Assembly (NCBI RefSeq): GCF_000787835.1
Contig: NZ_BBPP01000017.1
Coordinates: 1-64,000 of the forward strand
DNA length: 64,000 nt
Reading direction: 5' to 3'
Source of the DNA: Streptacidiphilus melanogenes
Lineage (GTDB): Bacteria; Actinomycetota; Actinomycetes; Streptomycetales; Streptomycetaceae
Shown: piece after piece, positions 8,783 through 18,402 of the stretch
How the letters are laid out: each line of letters begins with the position of its first letter
Numbering within the stretch: the stretch's first letter is position 1
Notes under the pieces: generated by a model
The model's database searches: none
What the model was told of the DNA's origin: nothing
Seen by the model: the letters and a program-made list of their open reading frames with translations, nothing else
Position numbers and translations under genes: made by a program

Positions 8783-9505
8783 ATGGCCATCGAACTTCCG
8801 GGCGAAGTCGCTCAGTTCCTGCAGTTCATCGGCATCAACTGGCCGCAGATCAACGAGGACAAGGTCCGCGAGTTCGCCTCCCACGTCCGGGAGTTCGCCA
8901 CGAACATCCAGGACACGCACCAGCAGGCGACCGGCACCGTCAGCGACATGAGCCAGCACTACCAGGGCAATTCGTACGAGCTGCTGGTCTCCAAGTGGGC
9001 CCACCTCTCCCAGGGCCACATGCAGGACCTGCTCGACGCCTGCCAGGTGCTCGCCACCGCGCTGGACGCGGGCGCGGACTACATCGTCGCCATGAAGCTG
9101 GACTGCATCGCCGAACTCATCGCCCTCGCCGCCAGTTTCATCGCGGACCAGGCCGCGGCCGTGGCGACCCTCGGCCTCGCCGAGGCCGCCGAGGCGCTGA
9201 TCGTGGAGGCGGCCGAGAAGGCCGTCGACTTCCTGGAGCAGCAGCTGGTCCAGTACATCATCGGCCAGGTCATCGAGGCGGCGCTGACGCCGTTGCTGGG
9301 CGTCGTCGAGAAGGCCGTCGCGGGCATGACCTACTCGGCACTGGAGGACATGCTCGGCGTCAGCGGCAGCGGCCCGGGCGACGGCTTCATGATCCACCCG
9401 GACAACCTCAAGGCCCACGCCCAGCTCTTCGCCGTCCACGCGGAGACGGTGCAGGGCCACGCACAGGTCCTGAGCGGCCGGCTCGCGGGGATGAGCTTCG
9501 AGTAG
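8783..9505 (+). CDS. WXG100-like protein paired with the Rhs toxin
   Basis: A 240-residue, mainly alpha-helical protein. Its first 100 residues resemble the long WXG100-like domain found with actinobacterial polymorphic toxins, including SHYQGNSYELLVSKWAHLS in place of the short WxG turn. Hydrophobic helices follow at about 100-180 (LIALAASFIADQAAAVATLG and others), then a tail that may be a second small helical domain (LKAHAQLFAVHAETVQGHAQ). Such proteins are thought to lead toxins to the type VII (ESX) machinery. The gene precedes the Rhs gene by 45 bases and is probably co-transcribed. The start has CACGGGGGGAAAGC upstream. No secretion gene lies nearby. Confidence 0.75.
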   Translation: MAIELPGEVAQFLQFIGINWPQINEDKVREFASHVREFATNIQDTHQQATGTVSDMSQHYQGNSYELLVSKWAHLSQGHMQDLLDACQVLATALDAGADYIVAMKLDCIAELIALAASFIADQAAAVATLGLAEAAEALIVEAAEKAVDFLEQQLVQYIIGQVIEAALTPLLGVVEKAVAGMTYSALEDMLGVSGSGPGDGFMIHPDNLKAHAQLFAVHAETVQGHAQVLSGRLAGMSFE

Positions 9506-9550
9506 TCCGAACAACACGAGCCGAACCGACGAAGACGGGACCACGGGGGA

Positions 9551-12500
9551 ATGAGCGAGATCGCGCAGGCGGTCGGAGACGCGGCGAAGAAGGCGGAGCA
9601 GGGCCTCGCCCAGGACTTCAGCAAGGCCTACCACTCCATCCTCAAGGACACCGAGGAGAAGACCACCCAGGTCGCCGAGCACGCCGCGGAGAACGAGGCG
9701 AAGACCGTCGACGACCTCGGCAAGTCGGCCGAGCACGCCGGCACCACCCCGCACGACCCGCACGCGCCCTCCGGCGGCGGCCCGTCCTCCAGCCCGGGCG
9801 AGGGCGGCGGCCCGGAGGGCGGCGCCGGCCGTGAGCAGGTCCAGGACCCGCACGACGCCGGCCGCACCGAGGACGCCGTCTGCGGCGGCGGTGAGCCGGT
9901 CGACATGGCGACGGGCCGGATGTACATCGACCAGGTCGACGCCTCCCTGCCGGGCTCGCTGCCGCTGCTGTTCACCCGCAACTTCGAGTCCGGCTACCGG
10001 GCCGGGCGCTGGATGGGCCGTCGCTGGGTCTGCACCTTCGACGAACGCCTGGAGATCGACGCCGAGGGCGTCGTCCACATCCGCGCCGACCGGGTCACCC
10101 AGGCGTACCCGCATCCCGAGCCCGGCGAGCCCGTCCAGGCCTCGGCGGGCGACCGACGCCTCCTGGGCGTCGACGCCCGCGGCCGCCTCTACACCGTGAC
10201 CGAACCGGGCACCGGCCTGGTCCGCGAGTTCACCGTCCAGGCGGACGGGGCGACGGCCCTGCTCACCCGCGTCCGGGACCGCTCCGGCCGCCACTACGAC
10301 CTGGAGTACGACGGCGCCGGTACCCCGCTGGCCATCCAGCACTCCGGCGGCTACCGGCTCCTGGTGACGACGGACCGCGACCGCATCACCGCCCTCCTCC
10401 TGGCGGGAGCCGCCCCGGACGGCGGCGACCAGGAACTGCTGCGCTACGCCTACGGCGAGGACGGCAACCTCACCGAGGTCTACAACTCCTCCAGCCTGCC
10501 GATGCGGTTCACCTACGACGCCTGGGACCGCGTCACCTCCTGGACGGACCGCAACAACAGCCGCTACTGGTACGTCTACGACAGCCGGGGCCGGGTCGTC
10601 GACGAGGGCGGCGAGGACGACTCGCTTCGCTTCACCTTCCACTACGGGGAGCCCGATCCGGCCACCGGCCTGCGCGTCCACACGGAGACCAACGCCCTCG
10701 GCTACGCGACGCGGTACCACATCAACGACCGCCACCAAGTCGTCGCGATCGTCGACCCGTTGGGCAACGCCACCCGCTACGAGCGAGACCGGTTCGACCG
10801 CCTCCTCAGCGAGACCGACCCCCTCGGGCGCACCACGCGCTACGAATACGACGGCGCCGGCGACCTCACCACCGTCATCCGCCCGGACGGCGAACGCACC
10901 ACCGCCGAGTACGCGGGCGAGCTCAGCCTCCCCACCCGCATCGTCGAACCGGGCGGCGCGGTGCTGCTCCGGACGTACGACGAGGCGGGGCGCCGGACCT
11001 CGGCAACGGACCCGCTCGGGGCGGTGACCCGGTACACCTACGACGAGCGCGGCCATCTGTCCGGAATCGACCACCGGACGGGCGGATCCAGCCAGGTTCA
11101 CTGTGACGCAGCCGGACTCCCCGTGCTGGTCTCGTCCCCCTCCGGAGAGACGACGCGATACCTGCGCGACGCGTTCGGCCGGGTTCGCCGGATCACGGAC
11201 GGTCTCGGCCACGCCACATCCCTGGACTGGACGGTCGAGGGACATCTTGCCCGTCGAACAGCCCAGGACGGCTCCACGCAACTCTGGTCGTACGACCCTG
11301 AAGGCAACTGTCTGACTCACACGGACGAGACGGGCGCGACCACTCGGTCCGAGTACACGCACTTCGAAACCCTGTCCGCCCGGACCGAGCCTGACGGCAC
11401 TCGCATGAGTCTCCGTCACGACGCGCACATGCAACTCGTCGCCGCCACCGACGCGCGCGGACGGACCTGGAGCTACACCTACGACGCTGCCGGTCGACTC
11501 GTCCAGGAGCAGGACTTCGAGGGCCGCGAGACGCGGTACGTCCGCGACGCCGCCGGCCAGATCGTCGGGCGGACCGATCCGCAGGGCCGGCGGACGGAGT
11601 TCTCCTACGACCTGCTCGGCCGCGTGATCGGGAAGGTCCATGGCGGCGACCGGCTCACCCGGTTCCGGTACGACCCACGCGGGCACCTCCTGCAGGCCAC
11701 GAACTCCGATGCGGACATTCGACGGTCCGTGGACGCCCTTGGCAATCTTCTGAGCGAAACGGTCAACGGACGCGAACTGAGGCTCACGCGCGACGCCGTG
11801 GGGCGGCGGCTCTCACGCCGGACTCCGGGAGGCAACACCAGCACCTGGACGTACGACGCCACGGGACGCCCCGCCCATCTCGCAACCCCTGGCGGCCGGC
11901 TGGACTTCACCTTCGATGCGCGCGGGTACGAGGTCGTGCGCGAGATCGACCATCGGTTGCAACTGTCCAGTTCCTGGGACTCCTCGGGCCGGCTGGCAGA
12001 ACAGAGCATGGCCGTCCGGCTCGACGAGGGCGGGCTCTCGACCCTCCAGGCGCGCGGGTACAGCTATCGCGCGGACGGGAGCCTCCAAGGTGTGGCGGAC
12101 CAGCGCTCCGGCGAGCAGGCGTTCGAACTCGACGAGGTCGGCCGGGTCACGGCCGCACACTCCCAGCGGCGCACCGAGCGATGCGCCTACGACGCCAACG
12201 GCTCCCCTCTCTACCAGCATGTGACCTACCACCATGACGGCTGTGGTCGCGTGATCCGCCGCGAGGTGGCTGCCGCTGACGCCGGGCCCCCTACGGCCTG
12301 GGTCTACACCTGGGACGACGCCGACCGGCTGACGGATGTGGAGACTCCCGACGGGAGTCGCTGGCATTACCGCTACGACGCCTTCGGTCGACGGATCAGC
12401 AAGGAACGCGTCCTGCCCGGCGGCGCCACGGCCGAGACCACCGACTTCACCTGGGACTCGTCCACCCTCGTCGAACAGACCACCCAGGCCGACTACCTAC

Positions 12501-13288
12501 CGGGGCCGCACACCCTCACCTGGGACCACCTCGGCCGTCATCCGCTCGCGCAGACCGAGCATCTCCTGGTCGGCGACCGCACGACCCGGCGGTTCTTCGC
12601 CGCGATGACCGACCTCGTGGGGACGCCGACCGAACTGTTCGACGTCGCCGGGGGAAAGCTCGCCTGGCGAGCCTCGTCGCGCATCTGGGGAGGAACCGCC
12701 TGGCCTGCCGGCGCCGACACGTACACGCCGCTCCGCTTTCCGGGCCAGTACTTCGACCCGGAATCCCGACTGCACTACAACTACCATCGCTACTACGACC
12801 CCGAGACCGCCCGCTACCTCTCTCCGGATCCGCTGGGCCTGGCGCCCGGCCCCGACCCGTATGCCTACGTGCGCAACCCGCACGTCTGGCTCGACCCGCT
12901 CGGCCTTTCTCCTCATCCCCCCGGGCCCGGCTTCATCGCCTCGGCGGATGGCGTCGCCGTCCCGAAGAGCGCCGCGGAGTTCGAGCAGGGGCTCCAGGCG
13001 GCGGTCGACGCCGGCGAGCCTGGATTCGGCACGTTCGCGACCAAGTCCGCAGGTACCGGTTTCGAACTCCCGGACGGCAGCCGCGTGCGGATCATGCAGC
13101 CTCAGGCGGGGGCCAACGGCGCCGGCCTCCGCGCGTCGTTCACCAACGGTTCGGACGCGCCGATCAGCCCGTTCACCGGGAAGCCCGTACAGCCCCCGAA
13201 GGGGGTCCAGGTCCCCCCGAACATGACCCCCAAGCAGTTCAACAAGGAATACGTACGATCCCGGACCCACGTAGAACTGGAACCGTAG
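9551..13288 (+). CDS. Rhs/YD-repeat polymorphic toxin with variable C-terminal domain
   Basis: A 1245-residue protein. Residues 1-100 are polar and low-complexity (Gly/Pro/Ser-rich at 75-95). A DUF6531-like entry domain follows at about 108-190 (CGGGEPVDMATGRMY). YD/RHS repeats run from about 250 to 1000 with motifs such as TRYEYDGAGDL. The RHS core runs from about 1060 to 1118 with YYDPETARYLSPDPLGL. The last 125 residues, after DPLGLSPH, are the presumed toxin, ending in ASFTNGSDAPISPFTGKP and YVRSRTHVELEP. I cannot assign its activity. The Rhs shell is known to encase the toxin before release. The gene overlaps the next gene by one base, as expected for a toxin and immunity pair. Codon use loosens from about 11,080 onward. 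Confidence 0.9.
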   Translation: MSEIAQAVGDAAKKAEQGLAQDFSKAYHSILKDTEEKTTQVAEHAAENEAKTVDDLGKSAEHAGTTPHDPHAPSGGGPSSSPGEGGGPEGGAGREQVQDPHDAGRTEDAVCGGGEPVDMATGRMYIDQVDASLPGSLPLLFTRNFESGYRAGRWMGRRWVCTFDERLEIDAEGVVHIRADRVTQAYPHPEPGEPVQASAGDRRLLGVDARGRLYTVTEPGTGLVREFTVQADGATALLTRVRDRSGRHYDLEYDGAGTPLAIQHSGGYRLLVTTDRDRITALLLAGAAPDGGDQELLRYAYGEDGNLTEVYNSSSLPMRFTYDAWDRVTSWTDRNNSRYWYVYDSRGRVVDEGGEDDSLRFTFHYGEPDPATGLRVHTETNALGYATRYHINDRHQVVAIVDPLGNATRYERDRFDRLLSETDPLGRTTRYEYDGAGDLTTVIRPDGERTTAEYAGELSLPTRIVEPGGAVLLRTYDEAGRRTSATDPLGAVTRYTYDERGHLSGIDHRTGGSSQVHCDAAGLPVLVSSPSGETTRYLRDAFGRVRRITDGLGHATSLDWTVEGHLARRTAQDGSTQLWSYDPEGNCLTHTDETGATTRSEYTHFETLSARTEPDGTRMSLRHDAHMQLVAATDARGRTWSYTYDAAGRLVQEQDFEGRETRYVRDAAGQIVGRTDPQGRRTEFSYDLLGRVIGKVHGGDRLTRFRYDPRGHLLQATNSDADIRRSVDALGNLLSETVNGRELRLTRDAVGRRLSRRTPGGNTSTWTYDATGRPAHLATPGGRLDFTFDARGYEVVREIDHRLQLSSSWDSSGRLAEQSMAVRLDEGGLSTLQARGYSYRADGSLQGVADQRSGEQAFELDEVGRVTAAHSQRRTERCAYDANGSPLYQHVTYHHDGCGRVIRREVAAADAGPPTAWVYTWDDADRLTDVETPDGSRWHYRYDAFGRRISKERVLPGGATAETTDFTWDSSTLVEQTTQADYLPGPHTLTWDHLGRHPLAQTEHLLVGDRTTRRFFAAMTDLVGTPTELFDVAGGKLAWRASSRIWGGTAWPAGADTYTPLRFPGQYFDPESRLHYNYHRYYDPETARYLSPDPLGLAPGPDPYAYVRNPHVWLDPLGLSPHPPGPGFIASADGVAVPKSAAEFEQGLQAAVDAGEPGFGTFATKSAGTGFELPDGSRVRIMQPQAGANGAGLRASFTNGSDAPISPFTGKPVQPPKGVQVPPNMTPKQFNKEYVRSRTHVELEP

Positions 13289-13644
13289 TGGACCCCCTCC
13301 TCGCCGACGCCTCATCACATCTGCCGCTCACCGTCACCACGGTCACGCCGGACCCCGACGGGGTTCTGGTCGGTGGCGCCGAGTGGCACTATCGCATCAA
13401 CACCGACTGGCGCCTGGAAGGTCCGGGTTCCGAGGGAGAGACGCTCGACTCGCTCATCGGGCACCGGGTCGCGGCCCTCTCCCTGGAAACCCACGGGGAG
13501 TACCGGGACCTGCTCCTCGTCTTCGACGACGGTCGCTCACTCACGGCTGTCAGCGACTTCCCGTACGGTGAGTGGATCTTCTCGATCACGGATCCTCAGG
13601 CAGAGCATGACCTGCCTGTCTTCGACCTCTCCGGTCCGTGCTGA
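13288..13644 (+). CDS. Probable immunity protein for the Rhs toxin
   Basis: A 118-residue acidic protein whose GTG overlaps the toxin stop codon (TAGTG), so the two are translationally coupled. It has no signal peptide or membrane segment and would act in the cytosol. The central part LIGHRVAALSLETHG...LLLVFDDGRSL is reminiscent of small beta-rich proteins such as DUF6188, but I am not sure of this. The immunity role is inferred from position, size and acidity, the usual features of polymorphic-toxin immunity genes. Its codon use matches the relaxed pattern at the 3' end of the toxin gene. Confidence 0.65.
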   Translation: MDPLLADASSHLPLTVTTVTPDPDGVLVGGAEWHYRINTDWRLEGPGSEGETLDSLIGHRVAALSLETHGEYRDLLLVFDDGRSLTAVSDFPYGEWIFSITDPQAEHDLPVFDLSGPC

Positions 13645-13771
13645 AGGCCGCCGACTTCATCGCGGAGACCGTGGCCACGGGCCGGATCAACAGAGTCGGC
13701 AACGGGACCCCGCGCTCCGGACCCCGGAATCCGTTCGACGAAGCCACGGCGCGGCTGCTTCGCTTCTCGCC

Positions 13772-14386
13772 ATGGAAATGGAAGCCCGGCCCCTGCGACA
13801 GATCCGAGCCGCCTATGACGACGATGCCCTGACCGTCTATCAGGCCTACTCCCCCGCCATCGCCGACCCCGCGCTCGAGGCCGGGACGTTCGTCGCGCCG
13901 TTCAGGCGGGAGCGGATGACGTGGATCAAGCCGTCGTTCCGCTGGATGATGTACCGCTCGGGGTGGGGCGAGAAGCCGGGGCAGGAGCGGGTGCTGGCCG
14001 TGCGGATCAGGCGGAGCGGGTTCGAGTGGGCGCTCGCGCATGCGTGTCTGAGCCACTACGACCGCAAGCGGCACGACTCCGCCGCCGAGTGGAAGCAACT
14101 GCTGCGCGAGAGCCCCGTGCGGATCCAGTGGGATCCCGAGCGCTCCACGAACCAGCAGGAGCTCCCCCACCGCGCGATCCAGATCGGCCTGACCGGCGAG
14201 GCCGTCCGCCGCTACGTGGACGAGTGGATCGTCGGCATCACGGACGTGACCGCGCTCGCACACGAGACCCACGCTCTCGTCCGCGCGGGCGAGGCAGGGA
14301 AGGCGGATGCTCTCCTCCCCGCCGAAATCCCCTACCCGCTCCCCGAGCCCCTCCGCGCCCGCATCGGCGCGAGCGAGCAGGCGTGA
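13772..14386 (+). CDS. DUF4291 family protein
   Basis: A 204-residue protein matching DUF4291. It has the early stretch RQIRAAYDDDALTVYQAYSP, then MTWIKPSFRWMMYRSGW, and later WDPERS and RAIQIGLTG. Members are soluble proteins of unknown function. The ATG at 13772 begins immediately before the conserved region; no strong ribosome binding site is seen. It follows the immunity gene by 127 bases that contain no convincing gene. It may be the flanking chromosomal gene or cargo of the toxin island. Confidence 0.8.
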   Translation: MEMEARPLRQIRAAYDDDALTVYQAYSPAIADPALEAGTFVAPFRRERMTWIKPSFRWMMYRSGWGEKPGQERVLAVRIRRSGFEWALAHACLSHYDRKRHDSAAEWKQLLRESPVRIQWDPERSTNQQELPHRAIQIGLTGEAVRRYVDEWIVGITDVTALAHETHALVRAGEAGKADALLPAEIPYPLPEPLRARIGASEQA

Positions 14387-14416
14387 GAAGGACGACGGAC
14401 TGAACGGCCCAGCGGC

Positions 14417-15628
14417 TCACGCGCCCGGGGTGCGGCGGGAGAGGAGCCAGGGTTCGACCAGGCCGAGGCCGCGGACCGGGCGGCGCCACATGGGTTGGAG
14501 GGAGAAGCGGTACTCCGCGTCCGGCAGGGGTGGTTGGACGTGCTGGCCCTCGCTGGAGGCGGGGGTGACGCCGACCGAGGAGATGGTCTGCAGGGCGTCC
14601 GTTCCGCCCTCCTCCGAAGGGGGGACCGCGCCCTCGCGTTCCAGCGCGCCGGCGAGTTCCTCGTCGCACAGCACCGCGTCCTTCGGGGCGATCGAGGTGA
14701 GGCGGGACGCCAGGTTCACCGTCGTGCCGAAGACGTCGCCCATGCGTGTGGTCACCGTGCCGAAGGCGATGCCGACCCGGAGGGCCGGCATCGAGTCGTC
14801 CTTGCCGAGCGTCTCCACCAGGGCGAGTCCGATGTCGCCCGCCGTCGCCGCCTCGTCCGCGACGAAGAGGATCTCGTCGCCGAGGGTCTTGACCAGGCGT
14901 CCGCCGCGACCGGCCACCAGATCCGCGCAGGTGGTCTCGAAGTTCTCGACCAGTTCGCCGAGTTCGTCGTCCTCCAGACGGCGGGACAGACGCGTGAAGC
15001 CGACCAGGTCGGCGAAGCCGACCGCAAGACGGCCGCTCTGCATCTCCTCGTCGTTCTCCGCCTGGACGACCCGGCCGGTGACGGCCGCCAGCTGACGGCG
15101 CCAGACGTAGATGAGGAACTGCTCCAGCTCCGGCAGCAGCAGCTCGACCAGCGGGTAGGCGACCTCGGCCCGGGTCAGGCCCGGCTCGGAGGCGGAGGTG
15201 AGGTGCTCAAGGAAGGTGTCGATCTGCCACTCCGCCAGCCGGGCGGTCGTCTGGCCGGTGGAGCGGGCGACCTGGATGGCCATCCGCTCGCTCAGCAGAC
15301 CCGCCTCGACCATGCCCGCGAGTCGGCGCAGCGCGATGACGTCGGTCTCCGTCAGCGCGCGGGACTGGCCGATGTCGGCGAAGCCCATGGCGCGCCAGAA
15401 GCGGGAGGCGAGCTCCATGGAGACGCCGGCGGCGCGGGCCGCCTGGTAGGGGGTGTACTGGCGCTCCGAGTCCAGGATCAGCTGTTCCAGCTGCAGGGCC
15501 ACGGAGTCGCGGTGGTGCTGCTCAGCACCGAGTCGATCCCGCTCCCGTTCCCGGTCGCCCACCTGTTCGCCGTCCCGTCCGTCCTTGTGACGCACCCGTG
15601 CCCCCGCGACGGGCGTGTCCTTGCTCAC
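14417..15628 (-). CDS. Class III adenylate/guanylate cyclase
   Basis: A 403-residue protein with an N-terminal all-helical regulatory domain (about 35-215). The class III nucleotide cyclase catalytic domain (about 220-360) has the metal-binding FADLVGFT, the KTLGDEILF block and the catalytic-loop Asn/Arg region TTVNLASRLT. Together these predict synthesis of cAMP from ATP. Position beside birA and pccB is that of the single adenylate cyclase gene (cya) of S. coelicolor as I remember it, which affects germination and development. No membrane segments are visible, so it is soluble. The start is uncertain: GTG at 15628 is chosen, and ATG at 15673 or a longer form are possible. Confidence 0.88.
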   Translation of the reverse strand: MSKDTPVAGARVRHKDGRDGEQVGDRERERDRLGAEQHHRDSVALQLEQLILDSERQYTPYQAARAAGVSMELASRFWRAMGFADIGQSRALTETDVIALRRLAGMVEAGLLSERMAIQVARSTGQTTARLAEWQIDTFLEHLTSASEPGLTRAEVAYPLVELLLPELEQFLIYVWRRQLAAVTGRVVQAENDEEMQSGRLAVGFADLVGFTRLSRRLEDDELGELVENFETTCADLVAGRGGRLVKTLGDEILFVADEAATAGDIGLALVETLGKDDSMPALRVGIAFGTVTTRMGDVFGTTVNLASRLTSIAPKDAVLCDEELAGALEREGAVPPSEEGGTDALQTISSVGVTPASSEGQHVQPPLPDAEYRFSLQPMWRRPVRGLGLVEPWLLSRRTPGA

Positions 15629-15760
15629 ACCTCGCCCAGTGATACTCGCACGGAATGGGCCTGTCCGGAGCATCCGCCCCGGTGAGAACCCACGCGCTGG
15701 AAACTCACACGCCGGAATACACACGCCCCGGCTCACACGCCCCGGCTGGGGCTCCCCGGC

Positions 15761-16609
15761 TCACGCGCCCCGCACGTGGATCACGTCGCCCGCGGAGACG
15801 GCGTGCTCCGCGCCGCTCGGCTCGCGCAGCACCAGCCGGCCGAGGTCGTCGACGTCGACAGCCTCGCCGACCACCTGCGTGTCGCCGGGCAGCAGCACCC
15901 GCACGTGCTTGCCGATGGTCGCGCACTGGGAGAGGTACGCCTCGCGCAGCCGCGTCGCGGTCGGGTCGCCGCCGTCCGCGCACCACTCCTGGTACAGCTC
16001 GGAGAAGGTGCGCAGCAGCTCGCGCAGCAGGATCTCGCGGTCCGTCACGGCCGCCTGAGCCAGCGCCAGCGAACCCGCCGTCGGCACCGGCAGCTCGCTC
16101 TCACGCAGGGTGACGTTGACGCCCATGCCCGCGATCACCGCGCGCCCGTTGTCGGCCAGCTCGGTGAGGATGCCGCCGACCTTGCGTTCCTCCTTGCCCA
16201 CGGTGACCAGCAGGTCGTTCGGCCACTTCAGTCGCACCTGGGTCTCCGCCGCGCGCGTGAGCGCGCTGGCCGCGGCGACGCCGACCAGCAGCGGCAGCCA
16301 GCTCCAGTTGTCCCGCGGCACGCCCGCGTCACTCGGACGGAGCAACGCGGACAGGAAGATCCCCGAGCGGGGCGGCGCGGACCAGCTGCGGTCGAGCCGG
16401 CCCTTGCCGTGGGTCTGGACCTCGGCGACCAGCACCGCGCCCTCCGGAGCGCCCTTGGCGGCGAGATTCGCCAGGTCGACGTTGGTCGAGCCGGTCTCGG
16501 TGACGACGTCGACACTGTTCCACAGCGCGCCGAGCCGCCCCGGGTCGCGGTTCAGCTGCGCGGCCCGCAGCGGCGGGCGGTCAAGGTCACTCCAGGGGGA
16601 TTCGCTCAC
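15761..16609 (-). CDS. birA: Biotin-[acetyl-CoA-carboxylase] ligase
   Basis: A 282-residue biotin protein ligase. It activates biotin to biotinyl-AMP and attaches it to the carrier lysine of carboxylases. The biotin loop is GKGRLDRSWSAP, followed by LKWPNDLL, the ligand-binding KVGGILTE and GMGVNV. A C-terminal SH3-like domain ends in GDVIHVRGA. It lacks the N-terminal repressor HTH, so it is a mono-functional (group I) ligase. The obvious substrate is AccA2 at 20.9 kb. The start is read as GTG 16609, since TACGCT lies exactly seven bases upstream, suggesting a leaderless mRNA. It diverges from pccB. Confidence 0.95.
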   Translation of the reverse strand: MSESPWSDLDRPPLRAAQLNRDPGRLGALWNSVDVVTETGSTNVDLANLAAKGAPEGAVLVAEVQTHGKGRLDRSWSAPPRSGIFLSALLRPSDAGVPRDNWSWLPLLVGVAAASALTRAAETQVRLKWPNDLLVTVGKEERKVGGILTELADNGRAVIAGMGVNVTLRESELPVPTAGSLALAQAAVTDREILLRELLRTFSELYQEWCADGGDPTATRLREAYLSQCATIGKHVRVLLPGDTQVVGEAVDVDDLGRLVLREPSGAEHAVSAGDVIHVRGA

Positions 16610-16759
16610 GACACCTAGCGTATGACCCCTGTCACTCGCCATATCCGAGGCAGGCCGTCGTGGCTAACCTACTGATCGGAAACCCACCCGTTGGTGCCGC
16701 GCGTATCCCCTTGCTGGAACGCCAGCGGTACTACCCCTCCTGACGGGAGCCGCCCACCC

Positions 16760-18355
16760 ATGTCCTCCGCCGACCACGCCAACGCCGACGTGGACATCCA
16801 CACCACCGCCGGCAAGATCGCCGACCTGCGCCGCCGCATCGACGAGGCGGTCCACTCGGGTTCGGCGCGAGCCGTGGAGAAGCAGCACGCCAAGGGCAAG
16901 ATGACGGCCCGTGAGCGGGTGCGTCAGCTGCTGGACGAGGACTCCTTCGTCGAGTTCGACGAGTTCGCCCGGCACCGCTCCACCAACTTCGGCCAGGAGA
17001 AGAACCGCCCCTACGGCGACGGCGTGGTGACCGGTTACGGCACCGTCGACGGCCGTCAGGTCGCGGTCTTCGCCCAGGACTTCACCGTCTTCGGCGGGTC
17101 CCTCGGCGAGGTCTTCGGCGAGAAGATCGTCAAGGTGATGGACTTCGCCCTGAAGACCGGCTGCCCGATGATCGGCATCAACGACTCCGGCGGCGCCCGC
17201 ATCCAGGAGGGCGTGGCCTCGCTCGGCCTCTACGGCGAGATCTTCCGCCGCAACGTGCTGGCCTCCGGCGTGATCCCGCAGATCTCGCTGATCATGGGCC
17301 CCTGCGCGGGCGGCGCGGTCTACTCTCCCGCGATCACGGACTTCATCGTGATGGCCGACCAGACCTCGCACATGTTCATCACCGGCCCGGACGTCATCAA
17401 GACGGTCACCGGCGAGGACGTCGGCATGGAGGAGCTGGGCGGCGCCCGGGCCCACAACTCCAAGTCGGGCGTGGCGCACCACATGGCCTCGGACGAGAAG
17501 GAGGCCATCGAGTACGTCAAGGCGCTCCTGTCCTACCTGCCGTCGAACAACCTGGAGGAGCCGCCTGCGTTCCCGGAGGAGGCGGACCTCGCCACCACCG
17601 CCGAGGACGAGGAGCTGGACGCGATCGTCCCGGACTCGGCCAACCAGCCGTACGACATGCACAAGGTCATCGAGCACGTGCTCGACGACGGCGAGTTCCT
17701 GGAGACGCAGTCCCTGTTCGCGCCGAACATCCTGACCGGCTTCGGTCGCGTCGAGGGTCACCCGGTCGGCGTCGTCGCCAACCAGCCGATGCAGTTCGCC
17801 GGCTGCCTGGACATCGACGCCTCCGAGAAGGCCTCCCGCTTCGTGCGGACCTGTGACGCGTTCAACATCCCGGTGCTGACCTTCGTCGACGTCCCCGGCT
17901 TCCTGCCCGGCACGGACCAGGAGTGGGACGGCATCATCCGCCGCGGCGCCAAGCTGATCTACGCCTACGCCGAGGCGACCGTCCCGCTGATCACGGTCAT
18001 CACCCGCAAGGCCTTCGGCGGCGCGTACGACGTCATGGGCTCCAAGCACCTGGGCGCGGACCTCAACCTGGCCTGGCCGACGGCGCAGATCGCCGTCATG
18101 GGCGCGCAGGGCGCGGTGGGCATCCTGCACCGCAGCACCATCGCCGCGGCCGACGACCCGGAGACGAAGCGGGCCGAGCTGATGCAGGACTACGAGGACA
18201 CCCTGCTCAACCCGTACATCGCGGCCGAGCGCGGCTACGTCGACGCGGTGGTCCTGCCCTCGGAGACCCGCCAGCACATCGTCAGGGGCCTGCGCGCGCT
18301 GCGCAACAAGCGCGAGACCCTGCCGCCGAAGAAGCACGGCAACATCCCGCTGTAA
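16760..18355 (+). CDS. pccB: Propionyl-CoA carboxylase beta (carboxyltransferase) subunit
   Basis: A 531-residue carboxyltransferase with both crotonase-like halves (about 20-270 and 280-530). It transfers CO2 from biotinyl-AccA to an acyl-CoA. Oxyanion-hole glycines are visible in [13 protein letters not shown] and in the second-half [11 protein letters not shown]. Asp at residue 424 in the latter corresponds to the residue (Asp422 in S. coelicolor PccB) that favours propionyl-CoA, whereas AccB has Ile. The main product should therefore be methylmalonyl-CoA, a polyketide and succinyl-CoA precursor. The start MSSADHA has GACGGGAG upstream. The epsilon subunit gene follows, and the alpha subunit lies 2.5 kb downstream. 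Confidence 0.95.
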   Translation: MSSADHANADVDIHTTAGKIADLRRRIDEAVHSGSARAVEKQHAKGKMTARERVRQLLDEDSFVEFDEFARHRSTNFGQEKNRPYGDGVVTGYGTVDGRQVAVFAQDFTVFGGSLGEVFGEKIVKVMDFALKTGCPMIGINDSGGARIQEGVASLGLYGEIFRRNVLASGVIPQISLIMGPCAGGAVYSPAITDFIVMADQTSHMFITGPDVIKTVTGEDVGMEELGGARAHNSKSGVAHHMASDEKEAIEYVKALLSYLPSNNLEEPPAFPEEADLATTAEDEELDAIVPDSANQPYDMHKVIEHVLDDGEFLETQSLFAPNILTGFGRVEGHPVGVVANQPMQFAGCLDIDASEKASRFVRTCDAFNIPVLTFVDVPGFLPGTDQEWDGIIRRGAKLIYAYAEATVPLITVITRKAFGGAYDVMGSKHLGADLNLAWPTAQIAVMGAQGAVGILHRSTIAAADDPETKRAELMQDYEDTLLNPYIAAERGYVDAVVLPSETRQHIVRGLRALRNKRETLPPKKHGNIPL

Positions 18356-18402
18356 CCGCCCGTCGTCGGCTTGTCGCAAGTCGGAAGAGAGGTACCGGCC
18401 TG

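Noticed and set aside
8768-11686. Minus-strand 972-codon frame under the WXG and Rhs genes
   Set aside because: It has Val/Gly/Leu-rich antisense composition; the plus strand encodes recognisable WXG and RHS motifs.
13638-13832. Small plus-strand frame overlapping the immunity gene stop
   Set aside because: It has no homology, no ribosome binding site and runs into the DUF4291 gene in another frame; a remnant cannot be excluded.
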